DNA of 49,813 nt from Candidatus Mediterraneibacter stercoripullorum. GTDB lineage: Bacteria; Bacillota; Clostridia; Lachnospirales; Lachnospiraceae. Position 1 is the first letter of the stretch; the number at the start of each line of letters is the position of its first letter. The notes under the pieces are model-generated. The model did no database searches and was not told where the DNA came from. It saw nothing but the letters and a program-made list of their open reading frames with translations. Of this stretch, positions 7,846 through 16,015 are shown piece by piece. A program made the translations under genes and the position numbers. Where the stretch lies: the NCBI GenBank assembly GCA_019115765.1, contig DXCZ01000076.1, forward strand, positions 1 through 49,813, written 5' to 3'.

Positions 7846-8316
7846 ATGTTAGACCAGACCTACTATGACAAGGCAGATGAGATCATCGCGGAACACGGGG
7901 CACATCACGCCTCTCTTATCCCGATCATCCAGGATATCCAGACGGAATACCGTTACCTGCCGCCGGAGCTTTTAAGCTATGTGGCGAAAAAGCTTGGCAT
8001 TAACGAGGCAAAGGCATACAGCGTTGCCACATTTTATGAAAACTTTTCCTTTGAACCCAAGGGAAAATATATTATCAAAGTCTGTGACGGTACAGCCTGT
8101 CATGTCCGCCGATCCATTCCGATTCTGGAGAGGCTTTACAGCGAACTGGGACTTTCGCCGGAGAAGGCGACGACAGACGACATGATGTTTACGCTTGAGA
8201 CGGTTTCCTGTCTCGGCGCCTGCGGGCTTGCCCCGGTGCTTACGGTAAACGACAAGGTATATCCGGCTATGACGCCGGACGCTGCGGCAGAACTGATTCG
8301 TGAGTTGAGAGGTTAA
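7846..8316 (+). CDS. NuoE-like subunit of bifurcating [FeFe] hydrogenase (HydC/HndA)
   Basis: A 156-residue thioredoxin-like [2Fe-2S] protein of the NuoE family. The four cluster ligands are visible as CDGTAC (about residues 80-85) and CLGAC (about 124-128). It is the small electron-transfer subunit that docks on the NuoF-like subunit in electron-bifurcating hydrogenases, carrying electrons between flavin and the hydrogenase subunit. The start follows AAGGAGGT. The next gene begins 4 bp after its stop, indicating translational coupling. Length is typical. A respiratory complex I role is unlikely because no membrane Nuo genes are nearby. Confidence 0.9.
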   Translation: MLDQTYYDKADEIIAEHGAHHASLIPIIQDIQTEYRYLPPELLSYVAKKLGINEAKAYSVATFYENFSFEPKGKYIIKVCDGTACHVRRSIPILERLYSELGLSPEKATTDDMMFTLETVSCLGACGLAPVLTVNDKVYPAMTPDAAAELIRELRG

Positions 8317-8320
8317 GCAT

Positions 8321-10207
8321 ATGGAAAGAATTGAAAACAGAGAAGCTCTCGAACAGGTTCGGGAGACGTCGAAGGAAAAGATTGAGAACAGCAGATGCCG
8401 GATCCTGATCTGTGCAGGTACCGGATGTCTGGCGGGCGGTTCCGGAGAGATCTATAAGAGGATGTGCGAGCTGGTTGCGGAGCATCCGGATATAGAGGTA
8501 CACTTCGGACCAGAGATCGCCCACGGCAACGGAGAGATCGGAGTTAAGAAAAGCGGATGTCACGGCTTCTGTGAGATGGGACCGCTGATGCGGATCGAAC
8601 CTCAGGGAATCCTGTATACCAAGGTGAAGCTGGAGGACTGTGATGAGATCTTCCACAGAACCATTGAAAAGGGAGATGTGATCCGTCATCTTTTATTTAA
8701 GCAGGACGGCATCGAGTATCAGAAGCAGGAGGAGATCCCGTTCTACAAGAAGCAGACGAGAAATGTTCTGAAAAACTGCGGACACATCGACGCGGAGCAT
8801 ATCCAGGAGTACATATCCACCGGTGGTTACCGTGCGCTGGAGAAAGCGCTTTTCGAGATGACGCCGGAGGAGATCATCAAGGAAGTGTCTGACTCCAACC
8901 TGCGGGGCCGTGGAGGTGGCGGTTTCCCCACTGGATATAAATGGTCTCAGGTGGCGAGGCAGCAGGAGAAGGAGCGCTATGTTGTCTGTAACGGCGACGA
9001 GGGCGATCCGGGTGCGTTTATGGACCGGAGCATCATGGAAGGCGATCCTCACAAGATGATCGAGGGTATGATGATCGCCGCTTATGCTGTAGGAGCAAAA
9101 AATGGATACATCTATGTTCGTGCAGAGTATCCGCTGGCCATCAGCCGTCTGAAGCTGGCGATCGCCCAGGCGGAAGAGTGCGGACTGCTCGGTGACAATA
9201 TCCTTGGAACTGATTTCTCTTTCCATTTACATATCAACAGGGGAGCCGGCGCGTTCGTCTGCGGAGAAGGAAGCGCCCTGACTGCGTCCATAGAAGGAAA
9301 CCGGGGAATGCCGCGAGTTAAGCCGCCCCGTACGGTAGAGCAGGGACTTTTCGGAAAGCCGACGGTTCTCAACAATGTGGAGACATTTGCCAATGTGCCC
9401 ATGATCATCATGGAAGGGGCGCAGTGGTTTAAGGGGATCGGCCCGGAGAACAGCCCGGGAACGAAAGCTTTCGCCCTGACCGGAAGTGTGAAGCACACCG
9501 GACTGATCGAGGTGCCCATGGGTACAACGCTGCGTGAAGTTATCTATGATATCGGAGGCGGCATCAAGGGTGACGGTGAATTTAAGGCTGTGCAGATCGG
9601 CGGACCTTCCGGCGGCTGTCTGACGGAGCAGCATCTCGATGTGAGCCTGGACTTTGATTCTCTGAAGAAGATGGGCGCCATGATCGGATCCGGCGGTCTG
9701 GTAGTCATGGATAATCACACTTGTATGGTAGAGGTTGCCCGGTTCTTCATGAACTTTACCCAGAATGAGAGCTGCGGTAAATGTGTGCCCTGCCGTGAAG
9801 GAACGAAGCGTATGCTGGAGATCCTGGAGCGGATAGTTGCCGGAAATGGTAAGCTGGAAGATCTGGATATGCTTGAGGAGCTGGCAAACATGATTACAGA
9901 GACAGCGCTGTGCGGACTCGGAAAGAGCGCGGCTCTTCCGGTCATGAGTACTCTGAAACTGTTCCGGGACGAGTACATCGAGCATGTGGTGGACAAGCGC
10001 TGTGCGTCTCATACATGTTCTGCCATGAAGCGGTTCATCATCAGCCCGGAGCGGTGTAAAGGATGCTCCAAGTGCGCGAGAAACTGTCCGGCTGACGCCA
10101 TCAGCGGCAAGATCAAGGAGCCCTTTGTCATTGATACGGAAAGATGTATTAAATGCGGCGCCTGCGAGAGTTCCTGTGCATTCGGCGCGATTCACATTGA
10201 ATGGTAG
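8321..10207 (+). CDS. NuoF-like NADH/FMN subunit of bifurcating [FeFe] hydrogenase (HydB/HndC)
   Basis: A 628-residue iron-sulfur flavoprotein. Domains in order are: a thioredoxin-like [2Fe-2S] domain (ICAGTGCLAGG about residues 28-38, CHGFC about 86-90); the NuoF core with the NADH/FMN site (GRGGGGFPTGYKW about 197-209, NGDEGDPGAFMDRS about 224-237); the SLBB and [4Fe-4S] segment (SCGKCVPCREGT about 484-495); and a C-terminal pair of [4Fe-4S] clusters (CKGCSKCARNC and CIKCGACESSC, from about 578). It takes electrons from NADH and is the probable site of flavin-based bifurcation with ferredoxin. It sits between the NuoE-like subunit (4-bp gap) and the catalytic subunit. The C-terminal ferredoxin domain separates it from respiratory NuoF. 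Confidence 0.92.
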   Translation: MERIENREALEQVRETSKEKIENSRCRILICAGTGCLAGGSGEIYKRMCELVAEHPDIEVHFGPEIAHGNGEIGVKKSGCHGFCEMGPLMRIEPQGILYTKVKLEDCDEIFHRTIEKGDVIRHLLFKQDGIEYQKQEEIPFYKKQTRNVLKNCGHIDAEHIQEYISTGGYRALEKALFEMTPEEIIKEVSDSNLRGRGGGGFPTGYKWSQVARQQEKERYVVCNGDEGDPGAFMDRSIMEGDPHKMIEGMMIAAYAVGAKNGYIYVRAEYPLAISRLKLAIAQAEECGLLGDNILGTDFSFHLHINRGAGAFVCGEGSALTASIEGNRGMPRVKPPRTVEQGLFGKPTVLNNVETFANVPMIIMEGAQWFKGIGPENSPGTKAFALTGSVKHTGLIEVPMGTTLREVIYDIGGGIKGDGEFKAVQIGGPSGGCLTEQHLDVSLDFDSLKKMGAMIGSGGLVVMDNHTCMVEVARFFMNFTQNESCGKCVPCREGTKRMLEILERIVAGNGKLEDLDMLEELANMITETALCGLGKSAALPVMSTLKLFRDEYIEHVVDKRCASHTCSAMKRFIISPERCKGCSKCARNCPADAISGKIKEPFVIDTERCIKCGACESSCAFGAIHIEW

Positions 10208-10221
10208 GAGGAGAGACGAGA

Positions 10222-11904
10222 ATGAGTTATATGACGATCAACAACAGACGGGTGGAATTCACCAACGAGAAGAATGTACTTTCCGTCATCCGCAAATCGG
10301 GGATCGACCTTCCTACATTCTGCTATCACTCAGAACTGTCCACATACGGCGCCTGCCGCATGTGTGTGGTGGAGGACGACAGAGGAAAGATATTCGCATC
10401 CTGTTCCGAGGTGCCCAGAGACGGCATGGTGATCTATACGAATACACCGAGACTGCAGCATCACCGGAAAATGATCATCGAACTGCTGCTGGCTGCACAC
10501 TGCCGGGACTGTACGACCTGCGCGAAGAACGGCGTCTGTACACTGCAGAAGCTGTCCCGTCAGCTTGGTATCACGGAAGTGCGTTTTGAAAATAATAAGA
10601 AGCAGCTGCCAATGGATACGACTTCGGACTGTATCATAAGAGATCCGAATAAGTGTATCCTCTGCGGCGACTGTGTCCGCACCTGTGATGAGATCCAGGG
10701 CCTTGGAGTACTGGACTTTGTATTCCGCGGATCCAAGATGCAGGTGACTCCGGCATTTAACAAAGACCTGGCGCAGACAGACTGCGTAGGATGCGGACAG
10801 TGCCGTGCCGTATGTCCTACCGGTGCGATCAGCATCAAGCAGGACGTAGAGCCGGTTTGGAAAGCCCTTTCTGATAAAAATATCCGGGTGGTTGCTCAGA
10901 TTGCCCCGGCGGTACGTGTTGCGGCGGGCGACAAGTTCGGCATCAAAAAAGGTGAGAACACCATCGGACGGCTGGCGGCAGCCCTGAGAAGGATCGGCTT
11001 TGACGAAGTATATGACACCAATTTCGGCGCGGACCTGACGGTCATGGAGGAGTCGAAGGAATTCCTGGAGCGCCTGGAGTCGGGCGAGAAGCTTCCTCTT
11101 TTCACATCCTGCTGTCCTGCATGGGTGAAGTTCTGCGAGGAGAAATATCCGGAATTTAAGGATAATCTCTCTACATGTAAATCACCTCAGGAGATGTTCG
11201 GTGCTCTTCTGAAAGAGGAAGCGCGGATGAATAAAGATAAAGACGCCCGCCGTACCATGGTCGTCTCGATCATGCCTTGTACAGCGAAAAAGGCGGAGAT
11301 CAAACGGCCCGAGCATTTCACAGATGGGGAACAGGATATCGAGTATGTACTTACTACGACAGAGATCACCCGTATGATCCAGGCGGCCGGAATCGATCTG
11401 GCACAGCTCCAGCCGGAAGCCCTGGATATGCCATTTGGTCTTGCTTCGGGAGCAGGTGCGATCTTCGGTGTTACAGGCGGTGTGACAGAGGCTGTGCTGC
11501 GCCGTCTGGTGAACAGCAACCGGACCGAAGATCTGGAAGCTATCAGCTTCACGGGTATCCGCGGCGTGGACGGTATTAAGGAAGCGACAGTTACACTGAA
11601 CGGCAGAGAGCTGAAGATCGCTGTTGTCAACGGCCTGCACTCTGCGGAGGAAGTGCTGGACAAGATGAAGACTGGGGAAGTTCATTATGATTTCGTAGAA
11701 GTCATGGCCTGCAAGAGAGGCTGTATCGCAGGAGGCGGCCAGCCTGTGCCCATCGGTCCCAGGACAAAGAAGGCCAGACTGGAAGGCATCTATAAGATCG
11801 ACCGCATGGCACAGATCAAGCTCTCCAATGAGAACCCGATTGTGAGCACGGTCTATGACGGAATCCTGAAAGGAAAAGAACATAAACTGCTGCATACAAG
11901 GTAG
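10222..11904 (+). CDS. [FeFe] hydrogenase catalytic subunit, group A (HydA/HndD)
   Basis: A 560-residue enzyme that reversibly reduces protons to H2. It has an N-terminal [2Fe-2S] domain (CYHSELSTYGACRMC), a His/Cys3 cluster (HCRDCTTCAKNGVC about residues 93-106), two [4Fe-4S] clusters (CILCGDCVRTC, CVGCGQCRAVC), and the three H-cluster motifs: TSCCPAW (about 295), MPCTAKKAE (about 350) and MACKRGCIAGGGQP (about 494). ATG 10222 is chosen because AGGAGGAG lies just upstream; an ATG 21 bases earlier overlaps the previous gene's end. With the two preceding genes it forms a HydABC-type trimer oxidising NADH and reduced ferredoxin together. Maturases HydE/F/G are not in this window. Confidence 0.94.
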   Translation: MSYMTINNRRVEFTNEKNVLSVIRKSGIDLPTFCYHSELSTYGACRMCVVEDDRGKIFASCSEVPRDGMVIYTNTPRLQHHRKMIIELLLAAHCRDCTTCAKNGVCTLQKLSRQLGITEVRFENNKKQLPMDTTSDCIIRDPNKCILCGDCVRTCDEIQGLGVLDFVFRGSKMQVTPAFNKDLAQTDCVGCGQCRAVCPTGAISIKQDVEPVWKALSDKNIRVVAQIAPAVRVAAGDKFGIKKGENTIGRLAAALRRIGFDEVYDTNFGADLTVMEESKEFLERLESGEKLPLFTSCCPAWVKFCEEKYPEFKDNLSTCKSPQEMFGALLKEEARMNKDKDARRTMVVSIMPCTAKKAEIKRPEHFTDGEQDIEYVLTTTEITRMIQAAGIDLAQLQPEALDMPFGLASGAGAIFGVTGGVTEAVLRRLVNSNRTEDLEAISFTGIRGVDGIKEATVTLNGRELKIAVVNGLHSAEEVLDKMKTGEVHYDFVEVMACKRGCIAGGGQPVPIGPRTKKARLEGIYKIDRMAQIKLSNENPIVSTVYDGILKGKEHKLLHTR

Positions 11905-11911
11905 GAAGAGC

Positions 11912-11945
11912 GGGGCGTACCGCGGAAACGGTACGCCCCATTTAT
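11912..11945 (+). terminator. Terminator of the hydrogenase operon
   Basis: GGGGCGTACCG (11912-11922) pairs perfectly with CGGTACGCCCC (11929-11939) over a 6-base loop, followed by a short ATTTAT tract. The stem is very strong but the U tract is weak. Confidence 0.65.
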
Positions 11946-12026
11946 GGAATGAAATTATCGGCAGGATTCGTTGCTGATCAGTTTTGTCTGAAATGTAATA
12001 TGTTGATGTTCTCTTTTTCCGTCCCA

Positions 12027-13871
12027 TCAGCCTCTTTCAGATCGGACCGGCAGTTCCTCCGTTTCTGCCTTATAGTCTGTGATTCCTTCGCCTGCATTGG
12101 GGTGAACCTGGCTATAGGCGAAGTCCACAAGAAATACAGCCATGAGAGCGATGCATATGATCCGGAGCTTTTTCTCGTTCAAAGCCATGAGAGCGTTGTC
12201 GATGATCGGCGCAATGACATAGACCACCGCGATCCCGCCAATTCCGAATACAAGAAGTCCTTCTGCGCAGATCCTGCCGTTCAGATTCAGGAAGTATCCG
12301 CTGTAATCCCACCATTTCAGTCCGCCGGAAGTGAACTCCATAAATACAGACGTCATATACTCAAGAAAGCCGCACACGACGATGGTAGCTGTGAACTCCA
12401 GTGCGGGATTCCTCCGGAGTCTGGTCAGAAGCGTCAGGATCAGGATCGAGCCGGTTCCATAGATCGGAAGCCAGGGACCGTGCAGCGCGCCCCGGTTGAC
12501 AAATTCTCCGTCCGTGATCAGGTGCATGCTGACTTCCCATACCCAGCCGAAGACGGCCAGGCTCAGGAAGATGACGATCAGTGACCAGATCGTATAGTGA
12601 CGCATATAGTTCAGCGACTGTACCAGTTTCCGTTTGTCTTCCTCCGGGATCGGGTAAAACCGCACCGGGTATGCCAGGCCCTGCATATCATCGATCAGGG
12701 CGTGAATCCGTACGTGTTCTGCCTGCCTGCGCTCATACTCCCGCTCCTCTTCGCGGGTGAAGAGCAGCAGTCCAAGATTCCTTGCCAGGAATCCTCTCAA
12801 TCCGGTCAGATCTCCGTCCGGATCCGGCGGCTGCTGCGTGACGGCGTATACATCTGCGTATTTCTCTCTCAGGAGGGCCGGATCTGGTTTCTCGTAGAGA
12901 TACCAGTCGTACAGCATTTCAGATCCGGGGATCTGTTTCTCCCTGGCGAGAGCCCGAAGCTGTGCGTAATATTGAGTGAAAGCCGCTGTTTTATATGGAT
13001 TTGTGAAAAATATATTGAAGATCCCCAGCGTCAGGGAGCCGAGGATGGACCATCCGAGAAAGGACAGTTCAAATACAAAGCATTCCCATTTGTGTCCCTT
13101 CATCATTTTCCGGGAAAGGGTGACTGCCTGGCAGGCGTTCATGTCCGGATTTTCCGCCACAATATAGGGTACGAGAAAATAGGAGTACCGCTTGATAAAC
13201 GCTCCCACGATGGTCAGACTCCACAGTGTATAGAACGTATAAGTGACAAGCATGGTCCAGGATGCTTTCAGCCATTTCTTTACCCGCAGGAGGAAGATGA
13301 ATCTCTGAGGAGTGACCTGGGAATATGTCAGCCCCTCCAGAAAAATCCTTCTGATTACAACCGGAAACAGATTTTGGATCAGGAACCAGAACAGGAAATA
13401 TACGATCACGCCGCACAGGATCAGAATGACGATCCCCAGGTTGTCTGAGCCGGTAATGGATCCGATAGCTGCTACTGCGGTGACTATGATAGAACCGGAA
13501 GTGATCTGATTGACCAGATCAGAAAGCATCCCTCTGGTCCGGCCGAACATGGGATTGCCCTGCTCTGACTTTTGGATGGCGTCCTGACGGAGCTGCTCGG
13601 ACAGTTCACGCCCTGCCTCGGTGTCTTTGTCTGCAATCTGCATCAGCACGTCATCCCAGCTTACTGTCCATCCGGGACTGCTGACGGAGAATTCAATGTT
13701 TCCCGATGGATCTTCCCCGATCTGCTCATATGTCTGCATGGATGAGAAGTTCAGGGAACTTTTGAATTCTGCACCGAGAAAGGCTGCGATCAGGCAGGCT
13801 GCCACGAAGATCAGATAGTGCTGTTTCAGGGAGCGTTTCCCCCGTTTTTTCATTTCTTTTCTTGTCAACAT
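12027..13871 (-). CDS. DUF975 / CmpB-type integral membrane protein
   Basis: A 614-residue polytopic membrane protein in two parts. Residues ~1-320 match the DUF975 family (opening MLTRKEMKKRGKRSLKQHY, then membrane spans around residues 20, 130, 155, 205 and 265, with KMMKGHKWECFVFELSFLGW typical of the family). Residues ~430-590 match the putative ABC-transporter type IV permease CmpB family (WWDYSGYFLNLNGRIC then LLVFGIGGIAVVYVIAPIID). Function of both families is unknown. No ATPase gene is adjacent. Codon 1 is placed at 13871 because DUF975 proteins begin this way. An in-frame ATG at 13955 would add 28 residues but includes a perfect hairpin (13882-13910) and neither start has a good ribosome site. 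Confidence 0.75.
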   Translation of the reverse strand: MLTRKEMKKRGKRSLKQHYLIFVAACLIAAFLGAEFKSSLNFSSMQTYEQIGEDPSGNIEFSVSSPGWTVSWDDVLMQIADKDTEAGRELSEQLRQDAIQKSEQGNPMFGRTRGMLSDLVNQITSGSIIVTAVAAIGSITGSDNLGIVILILCGVIVYFLFWFLIQNLFPVVIRRIFLEGLTYSQVTPQRFIFLLRVKKWLKASWTMLVTYTFYTLWSLTIVGAFIKRYSYFLVPYIVAENPDMNACQAVTLSRKMMKGHKWECFVFELSFLGWSILGSLTLGIFNIFFTNPYKTAAFTQYYAQLRALAREKQIPGSEMLYDWYLYEKPDPALLREKYADVYAVTQQPPDPDGDLTGLRGFLARNLGLLLFTREEEREYERRQAEHVRIHALIDDMQGLAYPVRFYPIPEEDKRKLVQSLNYMRHYTIWSLIVIFLSLAVFGWVWEVSMHLITDGEFVNRGALHGPWLPIYGTGSILILTLLTRLRRNPALEFTATIVVCGFLEYMTSVFMEFTSGGLKWWDYSGYFLNLNGRICAEGLLVFGIGGIAVVYVIAPIIDNALMALNEKKLRIICIALMAVFLVDFAYSQVHPNAGEGITDYKAETEELPVRSERG

Positions 13872-13881
13872 TGTCTCAGTT

Positions 13882-13910
13882 ACCGGCTGTGCCAGAGTAA
13901 TGCAGCCGGT
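13882..13910 (-). repeat. Hairpin at the 5' end of the DUF975 gene
   Basis: ACCGGCTG (13882-13889) and CAGCCGGT (13903-13910) are perfect inverted repeats 13 bases apart. They would form a stem immediately before the preferred start codon at 13871. No T-tract follows, so a translational role, or just part of the coding region if the longer start is used, is possible. Confidence 0.35.
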
Positions 13911-13999
13911 TCTCTCTTTCCTTTGTATTGATACCTCAGACAGAGGCGCTTTCATATTCTATCACAGAGAATTTCTGAAAACAAGGAAGAGAAAGAGGA

Positions 14000-14027
14000 T
14001 TGACATCTGACCGGGGGATGGTATACT
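14000..14027 (+). promoter_or_regulatory. Promoter of the thiSFGHE operon
   Basis: A perfect TTGACA (14000-14005) and TATACT (14022-14027) are spaced by 16 bp. Transcription would start near 14034, one base before the closing stem of the structured leader. Confidence 0.7.
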
Positions 14028-14033
14028 GATTAA

Positions 14034-14188
14034 TGTAATGAAAAGGCGGAGGGAATACTCCTTGTTTCTGCCGGATGGCAGCAGGTTTCATTACGGGAAA
14101 TGAAAATGAATACGGAAAAAGATAGAGTGAACATGAGTTCATGAAGGGGTGCACCACCACGGGTGTATTTCTTTGTGAACTCTTTTTT
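14034..14188 (+). ncRNA. Structured leader of the thi operon ending in a terminator (candidate riboswitch)
   Basis: The leader starts with a 9-bp closing stem, GTAATGAAA (14035-14043) with TTTCATTAC (14086-14094). It encloses hairpins GGAG/CTCC (14048-14061) and CTGCC/GGCAG (14068-14081), a three-way junction. About 40 nt later a terminator hairpin follows: GAGTTCA (14135-14141) with TGAACTC (14176-14182), then TTTTTT. Its loop contains GGGGTGC, but the CTGAGA and CTGATCTGG elements of a TPP riboswitch are absent. I therefore do not call it TPP. A thiS-associated leader RNA with an unknown ligand is the best reading. The aptamer-terminator layout is seen directly; ligand control is inference. 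Confidence 0.5.
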
Positions 14189-14336
14189 ATTTCACAGGAA
14201 ACTATGTTCCCTGTGAAATAAAATCGCTCCGCGGGATGCGCACTCGCACAAAGTGGAAGTTAGTCGCTAAAGCGACCGCGCTCGGCGCGAGAGTTCCGCA
14301 AGCGGAACTCTTTGTTCAAGGAAACTGCGTTCCTTG
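14189..14336. repeat. Palindromic repeat cluster, copy B
   Basis: Four hairpins occur in a row. ATTTCACAGGAAAC (14189-14202) pairs with 14206-14219, one mismatch. GTCGCTAAAGCGAC spans 14263-14276. AGAGTTCCGC (14290-14299) pairs with GCGGAACTCT (14302-14311). CAAGGAA (14317-14323) pairs with TTCCTTG (14330-14336). A CGCTCCGCG word at 14225 precedes the second. Order and loops (CTAAAG, GCAAGC) match copy A at the left edge of the window, while the stem bases differ and stay complementary. It lies inside the thi leader, between its terminator and the thiS ribosome site. Confidence 0.6.
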
Positions 14337-14368
14337 TACTTGTCTGTTTTTCCGGAAAGGAGGGTGCT

Positions 14369-14566
14369 ATGATCCGGGTCAACGGAGAAGAAAAACATCT
14401 GGAAAATGAGATCACACTCCAGGATTTCCTGGAGCAGGAGGGATATCAGACCGGACGGATCGCTGTGGAGAAAAACGGCGGGATCGTCCCGAAAAGCCAG
14501 TACGCCGAAACACTGCTCCACAGCGGAGATGTGCTGGAGATCGTAAGTTTTGTAGGAGGAGGCTGA
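14369..14566 (+). CDS. thiS: Sulfur carrier protein ThiS
   Basis: A 65-residue ubiquitin-like beta-grasp protein ending in VSFVGGG. Its C-terminal Gly is adenylated by ThiF and converted to a thiocarboxylate that donates sulfur to the thiazole of thiamine. IRVNGEEKHLENEITLQDFL and GDVLEIVSFVGGG are family hallmarks. ATG 14369 is chosen because AAAGGAGG lies 6 bases upstream. The next gene starts 1 bp after its stop. Confidence 0.93.
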   Translation: MIRVNGEEKHLENEITLQDFLEQEGYQTGRIAVEKNGGIVPKSQYAETLLHSGDVLEIVSFVGGG

Positions 14567-14567
14567 C

Positions 14568-15218
14568 ATGAGATTTTTAAAAGAAGAGATACAGGAGGCC
14601 CTCTGTCTGAGGCATACGCCTGAGATACAGGAACGGCTGGACCGGGGCCGGGTGGCTGTCGCAGGTCTGGGCGGACTTGGATCCTGCGTGGCTGTGGCTC
14701 TTGCCCGGATTGGCGTAGGACATCTGCATCTGATCGATCATGACCGGGTCGACCTGACCAATCTGAACCGGCAGCAGTACTTTATGCGGCATGTGGGCAT
14801 GTACAAGACGGACGCCCTCAGAGAGCAGCTACTGGAGATCAACCCCTGGCTGGACATCCGGACCGACTGCGTCCGGGTCTGCGAGGAAAATATCCGGGAA
14901 CTTTTTGTAGAGGACGATATCATCTGCGAAGCCTTTGACGTGCCGGAGAACAAAGCCATGCTGGTAAACGGTATCCTGGGGCAGTTTGACGAGAAGAAGA
15001 TCGTCAGCGCTTCGGGAATGGCAGGCTATGGAAACAGCAACGCCATCCGGACAAGGAAGATCACGGACCGGTTCTATCTGTGCGGGGACGAGGTCAGCGA
15101 TTCCAGAAACGGTCTGGGACTTATGGCGCCCAGAGTGGGAATCTGTGCGGGGCATGAGGCGAATCTGATCGCTCAGCTGCTAATAGAAAAGACAATAAAA
15201 GGAGAAAAAAGAAAATGA
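14568..15218 (+). CDS. thiF: ThiS adenylyltransferase ThiF
   Basis: A 216-residue E1-like enzyme that activates the ThiS C-terminus with ATP. It has the Rossmann nucleotide loop [19 protein letters not shown] (about residues 29-47), the acidic [15 protein letters not shown] segment (about 52-66) with the Arg/Asn/Asp ATP-binding residues, and the C-terminal helix region. It is shorter than E. coli ThiF (about 250) and belongs to the shorter clostridial type encoded beside ThiS. Its ribosome site AGGAGGAGG lies inside the end of thiS, and its stop overlaps the thiG start by 4 bp, so translation is coupled. Confidence 0.93.
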   Translation: MRFLKEEIQEALCLRHTPEIQERLDRGRVAVAGLGGLGSCVAVALARIGVGHLHLIDHDRVDLTNLNRQQYFMRHVGMYKTDALREQLLEINPWLDIRTDCVRVCEENIRELFVEDDIICEAFDVPENKAMLVNGILGQFDEKKIVSASGMAGYGNSNAIRTRKITDRFYLCGDEVSDSRNGLGLMAPRVGICAGHEANLIAQLLIEKTIKGEKRK

Positions 15219-16015
15219 CAGATTTAAACAAAGACACATTTTGTCTGGGAGGACACGAATTCCAGTCACGTTTCATATTGGGATCGGGGAAATATTCCCT
15301 GGAACTGATCAAAGCTGCGGTGGAGAATGCAGGAGCGCAGATCATTACACTTGCTCTGCGGCGTGCAAACCAGGGAGGCCTGGCAAATATCCTTGATTAC
15401 ATCCCGGAAGGAGTGACTCTTCTTCCCAACACATCCGGCGCAAGGAACGCGGAGGAGGCAGTCCGGATTGCCCGCCTGGCCAGAGAAATCTGCCAGAGCG
15501 ATTTCATCAAGATCGAAGTGATCCATGATTCCAAATATCTTCTTCCCGATAATTATGAGACAGTGAAAGCAACCGAGATCCTGGCAAAAGAGGGATTCGT
15601 AGTCATGCCTTATATGTATCCCGACCTGAACGCTGCCCGGGATCTGGCAAATGCAGGCGCAGCCTGCATCATGCCTCTCGGATCTCCCATCGGATCCAAC
15701 AAGGGAATCTGCACGAAAGAGTTTATCCAGATCCTGATTGATGAGATCGATCTGCCCATTATCGTTGACGCAGGCATCGGAAGACCGTCCCAGGCATGTG
15801 AAGCCATGGAGATGGGAGCGGCGGCAGTTATGGCGAATACCGCTATTGCCACGGCCGGAGATATCCCTGCTATGGCCGGCGCGTTCCGGAAAGCTATTGA
15901 GGCAGGAAGAACCGCATATCTGTCTGGTATGGGCCGTGTGATCGAGAAAGGATCCAGCGCATCCTCGCCGCTGACAGGATTTCTTCAGGAACAGGAGATG
16001 AACGGCAATGAGTAA
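15215..16015 (+). CDS. thiG: Thiazole synthase ThiG
   Basis: A 266-residue TIM-barrel enzyme that forms the thiazole ring from 1-deoxyxylulose 5-phosphate, dehydroglycine and ThiS-thiocarboxylate. RFILGSGKY (about residues 16-24), [21 protein letters not shown] (about 70-90), IKIEVIHD with the Schiff-base Lys region (about 97-104), [12 protein letters not shown] (about 154-165) and [19 protein letters not shown] (about 186-204) are all present. Length is normal. It overlaps thiF by 4 bp and thiH by 8 bp. Confidence 0.95.
   Translation: MTDLNKDTFCLGGHEFQSRFILGSGKYSLELIKAAVENAGAQIITLALRRANQGGLANILDYIPEGVTLLPNTSGARNAEEAVRIARLAREICQSDFIKIEVIHDSKYLLPDNYETVKATEILAKEGFVVMPYMYPDLNAARDLANAGAACIMPLGSPIGSNKGICTKEFIQILIDEIDLPIIVDAGIGRPSQACEAMEMGAAAVMANTAIATAGDIPAMAGAFRKAIEAGRTAYLSGMGRVIEKGSSASSPLTGFLQEQEMNGNE

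Noticed and set aside
9227-10195. 322-codon open frame opposite the NuoF-like gene
   Set aside because: Shadow of a conserved flavoprotein gene; no start signal and no domain.
14135-14188. GGGGTGC in the thi leader suggesting a TPP riboswitch
   Set aside because: The other invariant TPP elements (CTGAGA and the CCTGATCTGG-AATGCCAGCG stretch) are absent; GGGGTGC falls in the loop of the terminator hairpin.
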